Assembly: GCA_026710155.1 (NCBI GenBank)
Contig: JAPORQ010000046.1
Coordinates: forward strand, 1-64,000
DNA from: Paracoccaceae bacterium
Lineage (GTDB): Bacteria; Pseudomonadota; Alphaproteobacteria; Rhodobacterales; Rhodobacteraceae
Length of the DNA stretch: 64,000 nucleotides
Reading direction: 5' to 3'
Within the stretch, counting starts at the first letter, position 1, and each line of letters opens with the position of its first letter. The notes under the pieces were generated by a model. That model saw nothing but the letters and a program-made list of their open reading frames with translations. It did not search any database and was not told the DNA's origin. Of the stretch, positions 28,110-37,700 are shown piece by piece. The position numbers were made by a program, and so were the translations under genes.

Positions 28110-29786
28110 TCAGTTTGCTTTAGGGTCCAGCAATCTTCGGGCAATAACATTGGCCTGGATTTCAGCAGCCCCCTCGAAGATGTTCAGGATTCTTGCATCA
28201 CACAGAATTCTACTGATGTCAAATTCCATTGCGAAGCCATTGCCACCATGGATTTGAACGCCATTATCGGCCGCTGCCCAAGCCACTCTAGAGCCAAGAA
28301 GCTTGGCCATGCCCGCTTCAAGGTCGCATCTGCGACCCCGATCTTTCTGACGGGCTGAATAATAGGTAAGCTGACGGGCCATCATTATTTCAACGGCCAT
28401 AATGGCCAGTTTTGAACTTACCCTTGGAAAGTCGATAATCGGCTTGCCAAACTGGCTTCGTTCCAGCGCATACCCCAGGGAAGCATCAAGGGCAGATTGG
28501 GCAACTCCTATGGCTCTGGCTGCAGTCTGGATTCGTGCCGATTCAAAGGTTTCCATGAGTTGCTTGAATCCCAAGCCTTCTTGACCACCCAGAAGATTGG
28601 AAACTGGTACAGGAAAATCGGAGAAGGACAGTTCATATTCCTTCATTCCCCGATATCCGATGACATCAATTTCCGTTCCGGTGAGACCTTGATCCGGAAA
28701 GGGGTCATCATCGATACCGGCGGTTTTTTCAGCAAGCATCATGGACAGTCCCCGATAATTCCTTGATTCAGGATCGGTCCTGACCAACAAGGTCATCAAG
28801 TTGGCTCTGCCGGCATGGGTGATCCAGGTCTTGTTACCTGTTATCTGATAATTGTCACCATCTATTTTCCCCTTGGTGACAAGTGATCCAAGGTCCGAAC
28901 CGGAACCGGGTTCAGTAAAAACTGCCGTGGGTCTGACTTCACCACTCGCAATAAGGGGCAGCCATTTGTCCTTTTGTTCATCTGTCCCGCCCTTGCTAAT
29001 AAGTTCTGAGGCAATTTCACTTCTGGTGGCAAGGGATCCAACCCCCAAAAACCCCCTTGACAACTCCTCCGAGACAACACACATCGCGATTTTTGGAAGT
29101 TCGGAACCACCGTAATCTCCCGGGATTGTAAGTCCAAAAACGCCCAACTCGGCCAATTCATCTACCAAACCCATCGGAATGAGCGAATTGTCCAGATGCC
29201 ATTGCTGGGCATGAGGGGCAACTTTCTCCATGACAAAGCGTGAGAACTGATCCCTGATAAATTCAATATCTTCATCCTGACCGGTGTTGCCATAACTGGC
29301 AACACCCAACTGATTCTGCATCAATTCCACAAGACGTTTTCTGGCTGCTGGTGAATTGCCAAGGGATGATAATTGCCGCCATCCCTCACTTGTTATCCAG
29401 CCAAAATCCTGGACGATTTGTGAAATCCTTGCAATTTCTCCCTGATTCATGGGAATTCCACCTTCCAACTGACTTAGATATTCCCCAAACCCGATTTGGA
29501 GCAGAAGGGCATTCAACTCATCAAACTCGCCGCTGGCTTCCAGTGACTGCCCCCAGCAATACAATTGCTTGAGAGCCTCGACATATGTCGCTACCCAGGA
29601 AAATGAATGAATTTCATATTGACCTTCTTCAAGTCTGGCATGAGAAACCTTGTCATCAACAATGACACCTTGTTGTAGTTCCATGGTTAAATTGGCCAAC
29701 ATGGAATCAAGGTCATTGATGCTACTCAAGGCAGAATTAAGTAGATTGGGAAGCAAAATGGTGTCTTTTGATCTGAGATTGGTCAT
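28110..29786 (-). CDS. mcd: (2S)-methylsuccinyl-CoA dehydrogenase-like acyl-CoA dehydrogenase
   Basis: Flavoenzyme of the acyl-CoA dehydrogenase superfamily with an extra N-terminal domain of about 140 residues (SFSWVATYVEALKQL, GFGEYL, GGIPMNQGEIARIS) that is characteristic of Mcd in the ethylmalonyl-CoA pathway. The core has AVFTEPGSGSDLG, ITGNKTWITHAG, QIHGGNGF and a C-terminal ILNIFEGAAEIQ. I start at 29786 (MTNLRSKD), giving 558 residues, close to known Mcd. The pathway assimilates acetyl-CoA without isocitrate lyase. Its other genes are not in the window. Confidence 0.85.
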   Translation of the reverse strand: MTNLRSKDTILLPNLLNSALSSINDLDSMLANLTMELQQGVIVDDKVSHARLEEGQYEIHSFSWVATYVEALKQLYCWGQSLEASGEFDELNALLLQIGFGEYLSQLEGGIPMNQGEIARISQIVQDFGWITSEGWRQLSSLGNSPAARKRLVELMQNQLGVASYGNTGQDEDIEFIRDQFSRFVMEKVAPHAQQWHLDNSLIPMGLVDELAELGVFGLTIPGDYGGSELPKIAMCVVSEELSRGFLGVGSLATRSEIASELISKGGTDEQKDKWLPLIASGEVRPTAVFTEPGSGSDLGSLVTKGKIDGDNYQITGNKTWITHAGRANLMTLLVRTDPESRNYRGLSMMLAEKTAGIDDDPFPDQGLTGTEIDVIGYRGMKEYELSFSDFPVPVSNLLGGQEGLGFKQLMETFESARIQTAARAIGVAQSALDASLGYALERSQFGKPIIDFPRVSSKLAIMAVEIMMARQLTYYSARQKDRGRRCDLEAGMAKLLGSRVAWAAADNGVQIHGGNGFAMEFDISRILCDARILNIFEGAAEIQANVIARRLLDPKAN

Positions 29787-29861
29787 TGTTGAAAATTTGT
29801 AAGAGTTGTCGTAATTGGTTTTTCTCAAAGGCTGATCTAAACAACCCATGATAGGTAGCAA

Positions 29862-30629
29862 ATGGAATTTGATTTATCAGAAATCAACATTTTAAAAATA
29901 TCAGTTTTGGTATCTGTCCCTTTTTTTGGTGGATTTATCAAAGGGGTAACCGGGTTTGGATTCCCCATGATCATGATCAGCGGCCTAGGGGTGGTTTTCG
30001 ATCCCGAATTAGCTGTATCCTTTCTGTTGTTTGCCCTTTTGGCGGTCAATGCCCTGCAAATGTTCCAGTTCAAGATGGACCTTATCCTTAAGGCGTTTGC
30101 AAAATATTTCCGTATAACTGTTACCTTGTGTATTTGCCTCTTGGTATCTTCTCCATTGGTTTTGGCCTTGAGCAAATCGTTACTTTTTTTGATTCTGGGC
30201 CTTCCCATAACGGTTATTGCCTTGTTGCAACTTTGGGGCTGGAAACTGATACTCCCGGAGAACTATCAGAAGCCGGGAGAGTACATTGCAGGTACCATCG
30301 CGGGATTTGTGGGTGGTTTTGCCGGTGTATGGGCTCCGCTGGTTGTGACCTACCTTCTGTCCCTGGACATTGGCAAAAGGGAAAACATACTTGCACAGGG
30401 TGTTATTTACAGCGCCGGTTCGGTTATGCTGATCATTGCCCATTTCAATACGGAAGTCTTGAATTATCAAACGATCCCCATGTCCCTGTTATTGATCGTT
30501 CCCTCCATTTTGGGGTTGCTATTTGGAATCAAGGTTCAGAACAGGCTTGATTCAGACAGGTTTAGACAATCCGTGCAGGTCATATTGGTAATCGCTGGAC
30601 TCAATCTGATTGTGCGCGGATTGTGGTGA
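29862..30629 (+). CDS. TauE/SafE (TSUP) family membrane permease
   Basis: Inner-membrane protein with about eight hydrophobic segments. The two TSUP repeats are recognisable by FFGGFIKGVTGFGFPMIM near residue 20 and AGTIAGFVGGFAGVWAPLVVTYLL near residue 145. 255 residues. Relatives export sulfite or sulfonates or handle other anions; the substrate here is unknown. Divergent from mcd and convergent with pckA. Confidence 0.87.
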   Translation: MEFDLSEINILKISVLVSVPFFGGFIKGVTGFGFPMIMISGLGVVFDPELAVSFLLFALLAVNALQMFQFKMDLILKAFAKYFRITVTLCICLLVSSPLVLALSKSLLFLILGLPITVIALLQLWGWKLILPENYQKPGEYIAGTIAGFVGGFAGVWAPLVVTYLLSLDIGKRENILAQGVIYSAGSVMLIIAHFNTEVLNYQTIPMSLLLIVPSILGLLFGIKVQNRLDSDRFRQSVQVILVIAGLNLIVRGLW

Positions 30630-30638
30630 AATTCGAGG

Positions 30639-32237
30639 TCAGAGAACAATTTCCAAAACGTCACTGTCCACGAATTCCTCAAATTGCTTGAAGTTTGCCT
30701 GAAATTTTTCTTTCAGCGTCTTGGCCATCTTGTCATATTCATCGGGATTTTCCCAGGTATTCCGGGGGTTAAGCAATTGATCGGGGATATTGTCGATCTT
30801 TAGAGGAACCTCAAACCCGAAAACAGGGTCCTTCCGAACCGAATCATGATCAATTTCACCATTTAGAACTGCCGTCAATATAGTTCGGGTATGCTTGATG
30901 GATATCCTCTTGCCAATCCCATACCTGCCACCGGTCCATCCAGTATTTACCAACCAGCACCTGACCTTGTGCCTTTTTACCTTTTCTCGAAATAGATTTC
31001 CGTAAACGATTGGCGGCAAAGGCAGGAATGGTTTGCCAAAACAGGCTGAAAAAGTTGCCGCAGGATCATCTATTCCCGCTTCGGTTCCTGCAACCTTAGA
31101 TGTGAAGCCCGATAGAAAATGGTACATGGCCTGGGCAGGAGTAAGGAGTGAAATGGGAGGAAGAATCCCGTAAACGTCACAGGTCAGGAAGAAAATATTC
31201 CTTGGATGTTTGGCAAGACGGGTTTCCGATGCGTAGGGGATTTTGTTGAGGGAATACGAACATCGCCCGTTTTGAGTAATACTGGTGTCATCGTAATTAG
31301 GCATTCTGGAGTCTGGATCAAAGGTCATGTTTTCGATAATTGTTCCGTATGATCTTGAGACCTCGTACAGATCTGGTTCGTCAACGGCATTCAAACCATT
31401 TGTTTTGGCATAACAGCCATCTTCTATGTTGAAGATGCCTCTATCAGACCATCCGTGTTCATCATCACCGATCAGTACCCTGTCGGGGTCAGCAGAAAGG
31501 GATGTTTTGCCGGTTCCGGAAAGACCGAAGAACAGAGCTGTATCGTCTGGATCATGCTTGGTATGGTTGGCAGAACAATGCATGGTCAAGATACCCCTGG
31601 GAGGAAGGGCATAGTTCAGATATCCAAATACGCTTTTCTTGTTTTCTCCCACATATTGCGTACCACCGATCAAAATCAGGTTTTCCTTGTAGTTGGTTGC
31701 AATGATCGCTTCTGATCCACAACCATGCCGTTCTGGATCGGCTCTGAAATCTGGGGCGTTGATGACAATCACATCCGGTTCAAAACCTTCCAATTCTTCC
31801 TCATTTGGCAGCCCAAACAAGGTTCCAACAAAAATCGCATGCCATGCTAGGCAATTGACAAACCGGATCCGAAGACGATTTTCGTTTTCGGCGCAAGCAT
31901 TGACATCCTTGACGTAGACCCGCCGTTCTGACAAAAACTTCAGGAAATCTCCCTTGAGGTTCTCAAAGTTTTCTTCGCTTATAGGAGCATTGTTCTCCCA
32001 CCAGATGGTATTCTTGAGTTCTTCCGAATAAACAGTGAATTTGTCCTTTGGTGATCGTCCGGTAAATTTACCGGTCGTAACCATCAGGGGACCTCCAAAG
32101 CCCAGCTTGGCTTCTCCTTGCAACAAGGCAGTCTCATAAAGATTGGTTTGGGAATAATTGATATATCCCTCCTTTACGGGAAAGGGTTTCAGATGGTGAT
32201 TGCCTGTAGGGATTATTGCGGATATTTTATTGATCAT
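30639..32237 (-). CDS. pckA: Phosphoenolpyruvate carboxykinase (ATP)
   Basis: Converts oxaloacetate and ATP to phosphoenolpyruvate, the entry to gluconeogenesis. P-loop FGLSGTGKTSLSADP, metal and substrate motifs GDDEHGWSD and FTGRSPKDKF, and NTGWTGGRYGIGKR are present. I chose MINKISAI at 32237, giving 532 residues as usual; an in-frame upstream start adds 26 unconserved residues. Fits with mcd in a lifestyle using C2 compounds or acids. Confidence 0.96.
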   Translation of the reverse strand: MINKISAIIPTGNHHLKPFPVKEGYINYSQTNLYETALLQGEAKLGFGGPLMVTTGKFTGRSPKDKFTVYSEELKNTIWWENNAPISEENFENLKGDFLKFLSERRVYVKDVNACAENENRLRIRFVNCLAWHAIFVGTLFGLPNEEELEGFEPDVIVINAPDFRADPERHGCGSEAIIATNYKENLILIGGTQYVGENKKSVFGYLNYALPPRGILTMHCSANHTKHDPDDTALFFGLSGTGKTSLSADPDRVLIGDDEHGWSDRGIFNIEDGCYAKTNGLNAVDEPDLYEVSRSYGTIIENMTFDPDSRMPNYDDTSITQNGRCSYSLNKIPYASETRLAKHPRNIFFLTCDVYGILPPISLLTPAQAMYHFLSGFTSKVAGTEAGIDDPAATFSACFGKPFLPLPPIVYGNLFREKVKRHKVRCWLVNTGWTGGRYGIGKRISIKHTRTILTAVLNGEIDHDSVRKDPVFGFEVPLKIDNIPDQLLNPRNTWENPDEYDKMAKTLKEKFQANFKQFEEFVDSDVLEIVL

Positions 32238-32358
32238 AATATCATTTGAAGAGTAATTGGGAATTTGGGGGGAGGGCGGAGAAATACAGTCTAAATTAGG
32301 ACAGAGATTACTCAAAAAAGGTTAAGTTTTTGTTCATTTAGTATAAGAAAAACCCAAA

Positions 32359-32649
32359 TTAAGTGTTAAAGGAAAATATTTTTAACCGCCCCACTTTGGG
32401 CAACCACTTTTGAAATTTTTCCCGTATTATGCCTTCCTGCTTTCGGATACTATCCCTTAAAACAGGCTCGTTTTTTTCAATATCTTTTATACATTCATAC
32501 AGGACAAGTTCTGTCCAATGGACACGAAACAGCCCCTCCTGAAATAAAAACAAAATGATGTTTCTCCCATCATTACGAGTGCAGGACATCTGCGTCAAAT
32601 ACAACCGTAATAGGTTCAGGACTACAGGGGCGTGATAATCCTTGACCAA
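32359..32649 (-). pseudogene. PIN-domain toxin remnant, frameshifted
   Basis: One frame encodes RNDGRNIILFLFQEGLF, RVHWTELVLYECIKDIE and a short tail, resembling the middle of the COG1569 type of PIN ribonuclease toxins. In another frame just upstream the string TVVFDADVLHS reads as the start of a PIN domain with its first catalytic Asp, then hits a stop. The C-terminal third with further catalytic acids is missing. So the toxin is both frameshifted and truncated. It sits next to a broken antitoxin gene. Confidence 0.6.
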
Positions 32650-32675
32650 TTCACACCGTATTGATTAATCAGTAC

Positions 32676-32995
32676 TTATTGTCTTGTCACACTCTTGGCT
32701 CGAAGCAACCAATTTAGCCAATCCTTGTCTCGACGTACCTTGTAATCCAGCAATTCCTTATACTTGATCAATTTCAGTGGTCCAATCCGGACATGTGGAA
32801 TATCTTTCTCTTCCAGCAGAGTTCCAAAGATAGGATTCGGGAACATTGAGGATCAGAGCCGCTTCGTGATGTGATATATTTTTGCCCGGCAAAAGATGTC
32901 TTAACCCGTTCTGGATGGATTCAGCAATATTACCCACAATCTCTTCCCTTGCATGCAGGTAGTGTTTCGATTCGAACCTTATTTATATCACTCAT
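32676..32995 (-). pseudogene. Excisionase-type HTH antitoxin remnant, two frameshifts
   Basis: Three successive frames give MSDINKVRIETLPA, then NISHHEAALILNVPESYL, then GTLLEEKDIPHVRIGPLKLI and YKELLDYKVRRDKDWLN. Together they read as the MerR/excisionase-like DNA-binding antitoxin that normally precedes PIN toxins of COG1569. Each frame change interrupts the gene, so it is not functional unless the sequence has indel errors. Upstream of and in line with the toxin remnant, as in intact modules. The surrounding stretch 32316-33162 holds nothing else I recognise. Confidence 0.6.
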
Positions 32996-33162
32996 GACAA
33001 ACTCCATATATCCCGCTATTGAATATCCTTGCTCCACAGTATTTTCAACATGAATTCTCAATTGGTTCAGACAACCCAATTGAAATCAATCATTATTAGA
33101 AGTATGTTAGGGAAGCCCAAAGCAAATAACATTGACTGCAAAATAGGTATTCGGAGATACCA

Positions 33163-35046
33163 ATGGATTCATTGACCCTGACTAATGAAATGGTTGTGGT
33201 TTTAGTACTGCTTGGGTTCACTGTATTTCTATTTGTATCGGAAGTTGTAAGGGTTGACTTTGCTGCCATCCTGGTGATGATTATCCTGGGTGGAATAAGC
33301 TATATTCCCGGCCTGGAGGGGGTTTCGGACATAAATCTGCTTTTCGAGGGTTTTTCCTCCAATGCGGTACTTTCAATAATAGCAGTAATGATCATAGGTG
33401 CAGGGTTGGACAAGACCGGCTTGCTAAACAGCCTGGCGGGCGTCATTCTCAAGTTTGGCAGTTCTTCGGAAAACCGCATTATCCCAATAGTATCCGCAAC
33501 AGTTGGCGTGATTTCCAGCTTTTTGCAAAATGTTGGTGCAGCTGCCCTGTTCATACCGGTTGTGAGTAGAATTTCCGCAAGAACCAATGTACCCCTCAGC
33601 CGCTTATTGATGCCGATGGGATTTTGTGCAATTCTTGGTGGAACCATGACCATGGTGGGTTCCTCCCCTCTCATTTTGTTGAATGACCTGATTATAAATA
33701 CCAACAGCATGATTGCTGAGAAACACCGGATGGAAACATTCGGCTTGTTTTCCGTAACCCCGATAGGTGCAACCTTGGTTGTTGCTGGCATTGCCTATTT
33801 TGTCATACTGGGGAAATGGTTTCTGCCTACCGTTGGTGCAAGGGAAGATGCCACGACTGCACAGTCCATGAAAGAGTATGTCAAGCAGTTATATGGTGTT
33901 GATGCTGATGTTTTTGAAATAGTCATCCCCGACAACCATCCACTTTATGGTGAGACCTATGCCGATATCATGGGAGCCTTCAAGTTTTATGTCATTGCTT
34001 CCTATCACCAGGGACAAAAATGGCTCGCGCCATCGGTTGATACCGAAATATTGACCCCCTGTCGACTGGCTTTACTGGGCGAAAGTCAAAGAATCAGGGA
34101 ATTTGCCACCACGTTCAATCTGGATATAGATCCTGAAATGACGGTATTTGGGCATGATTTTGAAGTGGATAAATCTGGCATTGCCGAAATCGTTATTCCA
34201 CCCAATTCCAGGTTGGTAGGGAAATGTGCCCGCGAAATTAGCCTGCGCAAAACCTATGGCCTGAATCTACTGGCGATCCATCGTGGTGAAGAAAATCTAA
34301 GTTATGCCGAAGGAAAGGATGATCTCGCCAGCCAGTTGGGCTTGATCAAGTTTCAGGCCGGAGATTCACTGGTTGTCCAGACCCAGTGGACATCACTGTC
34401 AAGACTCACGAAAGACAGGGATTTCGTTGTCATTACCACAGAGTTTCCCCAGGATGAGTGGCGAACTAAGAAAGTCGGCTGGGCACTTATCTTTTGTTTG
34501 ATTTCCCTGGCCCTCATTCTCTTTACAGATATGCGGCTGTCATGGTGTCTGTTTGTCGGTGCTTGTGGCATGATAGCGACAAAAGTCCTTTCGATTGATG
34601 AAGCATACCACGCCATTGGTTGGAATACCGTATTCCTGCTGGCAAGTTTAATTCCTTTGGGGCAGGCTGTTCAAAACACCGGCACGGCAGAATGGATAGC
34701 CTTTCAGGTTTTGCAGTTACTTGATGGGTGGCCGATTTGGGGGATTCAGGCTGGGGTAGCCATAATGGCAACATTCTTTACCCTGGTCATGTCCAATGTG
34801 GGTGCAACGGTGCTATTGGTTCCATTGGCTGTATCAATTGCCATACCGATTGGTGCAAATCCTGCTATATTCGCATTAACCGTCGCCATCTCGACATCCA
34901 ATTCGTTTTTGATACCCACCCATCAGGTCAATGCACTCATCATGGGCCCCGGGGGGTACAAGGTTATTGATTTTGTCCGTACAGGAGGTATCATGACCGT
35001 ACTATTTCTTGTCGTATCCCTTGCAATGCTGAATCTGGTGTTTTAA
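33163..35046 (+). CDS. SLC13-type permease with two TrkA-C domains
   Basis: Inner-membrane anion transporter of the ArsB/NhaD/DASS group. About six hydrophobic segments at residues 10-225, a cytoplasmic insert at about 225-420 with two RCK_C-like domains (VIPDNHPLYGETYADIM and VIPPNSRLVGKCAREI), then more segments to residue 627. Substrates of such proteins include sulfate and dicarboxylates; not decidable here. Conserved NVGAAALFIPVV and FLIPTHQVNALIMGPGGY are visible. Followed 36 bases later by an ABC operon that may be co-transcribed. Confidence 0.87.
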   Translation: MDSLTLTNEMVVVLVLLGFTVFLFVSEVVRVDFAAILVMIILGGISYIPGLEGVSDINLLFEGFSSNAVLSIIAVMIIGAGLDKTGLLNSLAGVILKFGSSSENRIIPIVSATVGVISSFLQNVGAAALFIPVVSRISARTNVPLSRLLMPMGFCAILGGTMTMVGSSPLILLNDLIINTNSMIAEKHRMETFGLFSVTPIGATLVVAGIAYFVILGKWFLPTVGAREDATTAQSMKEYVKQLYGVDADVFEIVIPDNHPLYGETYADIMGAFKFYVIASYHQGQKWLAPSVDTEILTPCRLALLGESQRIREFATTFNLDIDPEMTVFGHDFEVDKSGIAEIVIPPNSRLVGKCAREISLRKTYGLNLLAIHRGEENLSYAEGKDDLASQLGLIKFQAGDSLVVQTQWTSLSRLTKDRDFVVITTEFPQDEWRTKKVGWALIFCLISLALILFTDMRLSWCLFVGACGMIATKVLSIDEAYHAIGWNTVFLLASLIPLGQAVQNTGTAEWIAFQVLQLLDGWPIWGIQAGVAIMATFFTLVMSNVGATVLLVPLAVSIAIPIGANPAIFALTVAISTSNSFLIPTHQVNALIMGPGGYKVIDFVRTGGIMTVLFLVVSLAMLNLVF

Positions 35047-35081
35047 TTCGCAGGCATTGGCAACAGGTAAGGAGATCAATC

Positions 35082-36614
35082 ATTCGGCAAACCAGTTTTT
35101 TTAAAATCGAGAACCTTTCCAAGGAATACCCCGGGGTAAAGGCCAATGACCGGATAAACATGTCCCTTGAGGAGGGTGAAATATGTGCCCTGCTCGGAGA
35201 AAACGGGTCTGGCAAGTCCACCCTGGTAAAAATGATGTATGGTTTGGTCAAGCCTGATGAAGGGCAAATGATTTTTCAATCGAGGAGCTATTCACCCTCC
35301 AATCCCAATGAAGCCCGATCAGCTGGCATTGCCATGGTGTTTCAACATTTCTCGCTATTTGATGCCCTGACCGTAGCCGAGAACATTGCACTCGGTATGG
35401 TTGATCCGCCCCCATTCAACAAACTTTCCAGGGAAATCGAAGAAAAAGGCAAGACCTACGGTTTGTCACTGAACCCAGACAGCATGGTTGGAACACTTTC
35501 TGCAGGTGAAAGGCAAAGGGTGGAGATAATCAGATGCTTGCTACAAAACCCCAAAATCCTCATCATGGATGAACCAACTTCGGTACTTACTCCCCAGGAA
35601 GCAGATATATTGTTCGAAGCTCTCAGAAACCTGGCTGCCGAAGGAACGACAATACTGTATATTTCCCATAAGCTCGAGGAAATCAAAGCCCTTTGCTCCA
35701 GAGCGACCATATTGAGGGCCGGAAAAGTGGTTGCAACCTGTAATCCGGAAGAAAAATCCGCCCGCCAGCTAGCTGAAATGATGGTGGGGACCTCAATCGT
35801 TACCCCGAAACGGGCTGAAACACAAGGAAACCGCGATGGTCGGCCATTGTTCAGGGTAGAAGATATCGAGAAGGAGGCATCTTCCAATTTCGGAACCAGC
35901 CTCAGGGAAGTTTCCTTTGAGGTTTGGAAGGGAGAAGTGCTTGGAATTGGCGGGATTGCCGGCAATGGTCAGGACGAACTGATGGAGGTGCTTTCGGGAG
36001 AGGTTCTGCCAAAAGGGGGAACAATTATGCTGAATGGTCATGATTTGGCCAGATTGAATCCCAACGAAAGACGCAAACGGGGACTTCTGTTTGCACCAGA
36101 ACAAAGGGTTGGACATTCAGCTGCCGGTGAAATGAGTCTGACTGAAAATGCCTACCTGACGGCAGCAGACCGCAAAGAACTTTCCCGGGCCGGCATTATC
36201 AATTGGTCAAGAACGGCAGAATTTTCCCGGAGAATCATCAATCAATTTGATGTCCGAACACCTGGCACGGACAATTTTGCTCAATCGCTTTCAGGTGGAA
36301 ACCTGCAGAAATTTGTCATTGGCAGGGAAATACTCCAGAATCCTGAATTGTTGATTGTCAATCAGCCAACTTGGGGGGTTGATGCAGCAGCAGCAGCCAG
36401 TATACGTCAGAAGCTGATTGATTTGGCCGATAGTGGAGCAGCCGTAGTTGTCATTAGCCAGGATATTGACGAGTTGCTTGAAATTTCCGATTACATTTCG
36501 GTTCTTTCAGGTGGATACCTCAGCAAGGCAAGACCGGTTCAGGAGTTGAACCGGGAAGATATTGGCTTGATGATGGGGGCCTCACGGGAATCACTTCAGG
36601 AGGCAGTCGCATAG
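35082..36614 (+). CDS. BMP-type ABC transporter ATPase (two domains), probable ATT start
   Basis: Double ATPase of a nucleoside-type importer. First domain: Walker A GENGSGKSTLVKM, signature LSAGERQRVEI, Walker B ILIMDEPTS. Second domain: GIAGNGQDELMEVL and LSGGNLQKFVIGREI. The first ATG (35160) would remove the first strand. The in-frame stretch before it reads FKIENLSKEYPGVKAND, a standard ABC N-terminus. The only start candidates there are ATT (35082) or ATC (35079); AAGGAG lies 7 bases before the ATT. I therefore place the start at ATT, 510 residues. Followed without a gap by two permeases and a BMP binding protein. Confidence 0.8.
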   Translation: MRQTSFFKIENLSKEYPGVKANDRINMSLEEGEICALLGENGSGKSTLVKMMYGLVKPDEGQMIFQSRSYSPSNPNEARSAGIAMVFQHFSLFDALTVAENIALGMVDPPPFNKLSREIEEKGKTYGLSLNPDSMVGTLSAGERQRVEIIRCLLQNPKILIMDEPTSVLTPQEADILFEALRNLAAEGTTILYISHKLEEIKALCSRATILRAGKVVATCNPEEKSARQLAEMMVGTSIVTPKRAETQGNRDGRPLFRVEDIEKEASSNFGTSLREVSFEVWKGEVLGIGGIAGNGQDELMEVLSGEVLPKGGTIMLNGHDLARLNPNERRKRGLLFAPEQRVGHSAAGEMSLTENAYLTAADRKELSRAGIINWSRTAEFSRRIINQFDVRTPGTDNFAQSLSGGNLQKFVIGREILQNPELLIVNQPTWGVDAAAAASIRQKLIDLADSGAAVVVISQDIDELLEISDYISVLSGGYLSKARPVQELNREDIGLMMGASRESLQEAVA

Positions 36615-37700
36615 ATGCTGGTTTTTGAAAGGCGCAGGGAGCCCTCCAGATTTTGGACTGCCATTACACCGATATTGGCTGTTCTGATAACTCTGATTGC
36701 CGGAGGAATACTATTTGCGACCCTGGGTAAAGATCCCCTTGAAGCAATCAAGACCATATTCTGGGCTCCGCTTTTTGATCCCGACTTGTCGGCTTATGCC
36801 CGCCCACAAATTCTGGTAAAGGCAGCTCCCCTGGTTCTTATCGCCATAGGCCTTTCGATTGGATTCAAGGCCAATATCTGGAATATCGGTGCCGAAGGGC
36901 AGTACATCATGGGAGCAATTCTGGGAGGAGGTGTTGCATTGGCCTTCTATCCACTTGAGGCATGGTGGATCTTTCCATTGATGATTGTTTCCGGTATTGC
37001 TGGTGGTATTGCCTGGGCCATGATACCGGCCTTGTTGAAAGTAAAATTCAGAACCAATGAAATCTTGGTGTCCCTGATGTTGGTTTATGTCAGCGAGCAT
37101 TTTCTGGCGTCTGTTTCCTTGGGCTTGCTTCGCAATCCAGATGGGGTTGGTTTTCCCGGATCAAGAAACCTGCAGCATTATGCCAGTGCCTCAAATGCGG
37201 AACTGTTTGCCGGAACAGGTATTCATTTGGGAGTGATTGTTGCCTTTGTGTCCATCTTTGCACTGTATGGTTTGATACGCTTTCACAGGCTTGGATTTCA
37301 GATCAGGGTAACGGGACAATCCATAAGAATCTCGCGATTTGCCGGTGTCAATCCCAACCTGATGATAATTTTCTGTTTGGCAGCTGGTGGGGGCTTGGCA
37401 GGCTTGGCAGGCATATTCGAACTCTCGGGTCCAGCCGGACGTTTATCAATCGACTTCAATGTGGGTTATGGCTTTACGGCCATAATCGTCGCTTTTCTGG
37501 GACGATTGAACCCTTTCGGAATAGCATTGGCAGCACTTCTCATGTCGCTCACCTATATTGGAGGTGATCTTGCCCAGTTCATGTTGAATTTGCCGGCAGC
37601 GGCGATTCAGGCCTTGCAGGGGATGTTGCTGTTCTTTTTACTTTCAATGGATTTTCTTTCACAATATCGAATACGCATCAAGCATTGGGCAAGTGGTTAA
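36615..37700 (+). CDS. BMP-type ABC transporter permease 1
   Basis: 361 residues, eight or more membrane segments, of the branched-chain/ribose-type permease family as in YufP-like nucleoside importers. FKANIWNIGAEGQYIMGAI near residue 80 and FAGVNPNLMIIFCLAAGGGLAGLAG are characteristic. Its ATG follows the ATPase stop directly. Confidence 0.9.
   Translation: MLVFERRREPSRFWTAITPILAVLITLIAGGILFATLGKDPLEAIKTIFWAPLFDPDLSAYARPQILVKAAPLVLIAIGLSIGFKANIWNIGAEGQYIMGAILGGGVALAFYPLEAWWIFPLMIVSGIAGGIAWAMIPALLKVKFRTNEILVSLMLVYVSEHFLASVSLGLLRNPDGVGFPGSRNLQHYASASNAELFAGTGIHLGVIVAFVSIFALYGLIRFHRLGFQIRVTGQSIRISRFAGVNPNLMIIFCLAAGGGLAGLAGIFELSGPAGRLSIDFNVGYGFTAIIVAFLGRLNPFGIALAALLMSLTYIGGDLAQFMLNLPAAAIQALQGMLLFFLLSMDFLSQYRIRIKHWASG

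Noticed and set aside
30128..30550. 140-codon plus-strand frame inside the TauE-like gene
   Set aside because: It is an overlapping frame of a clear membrane protein gene; composition fits a shadow.
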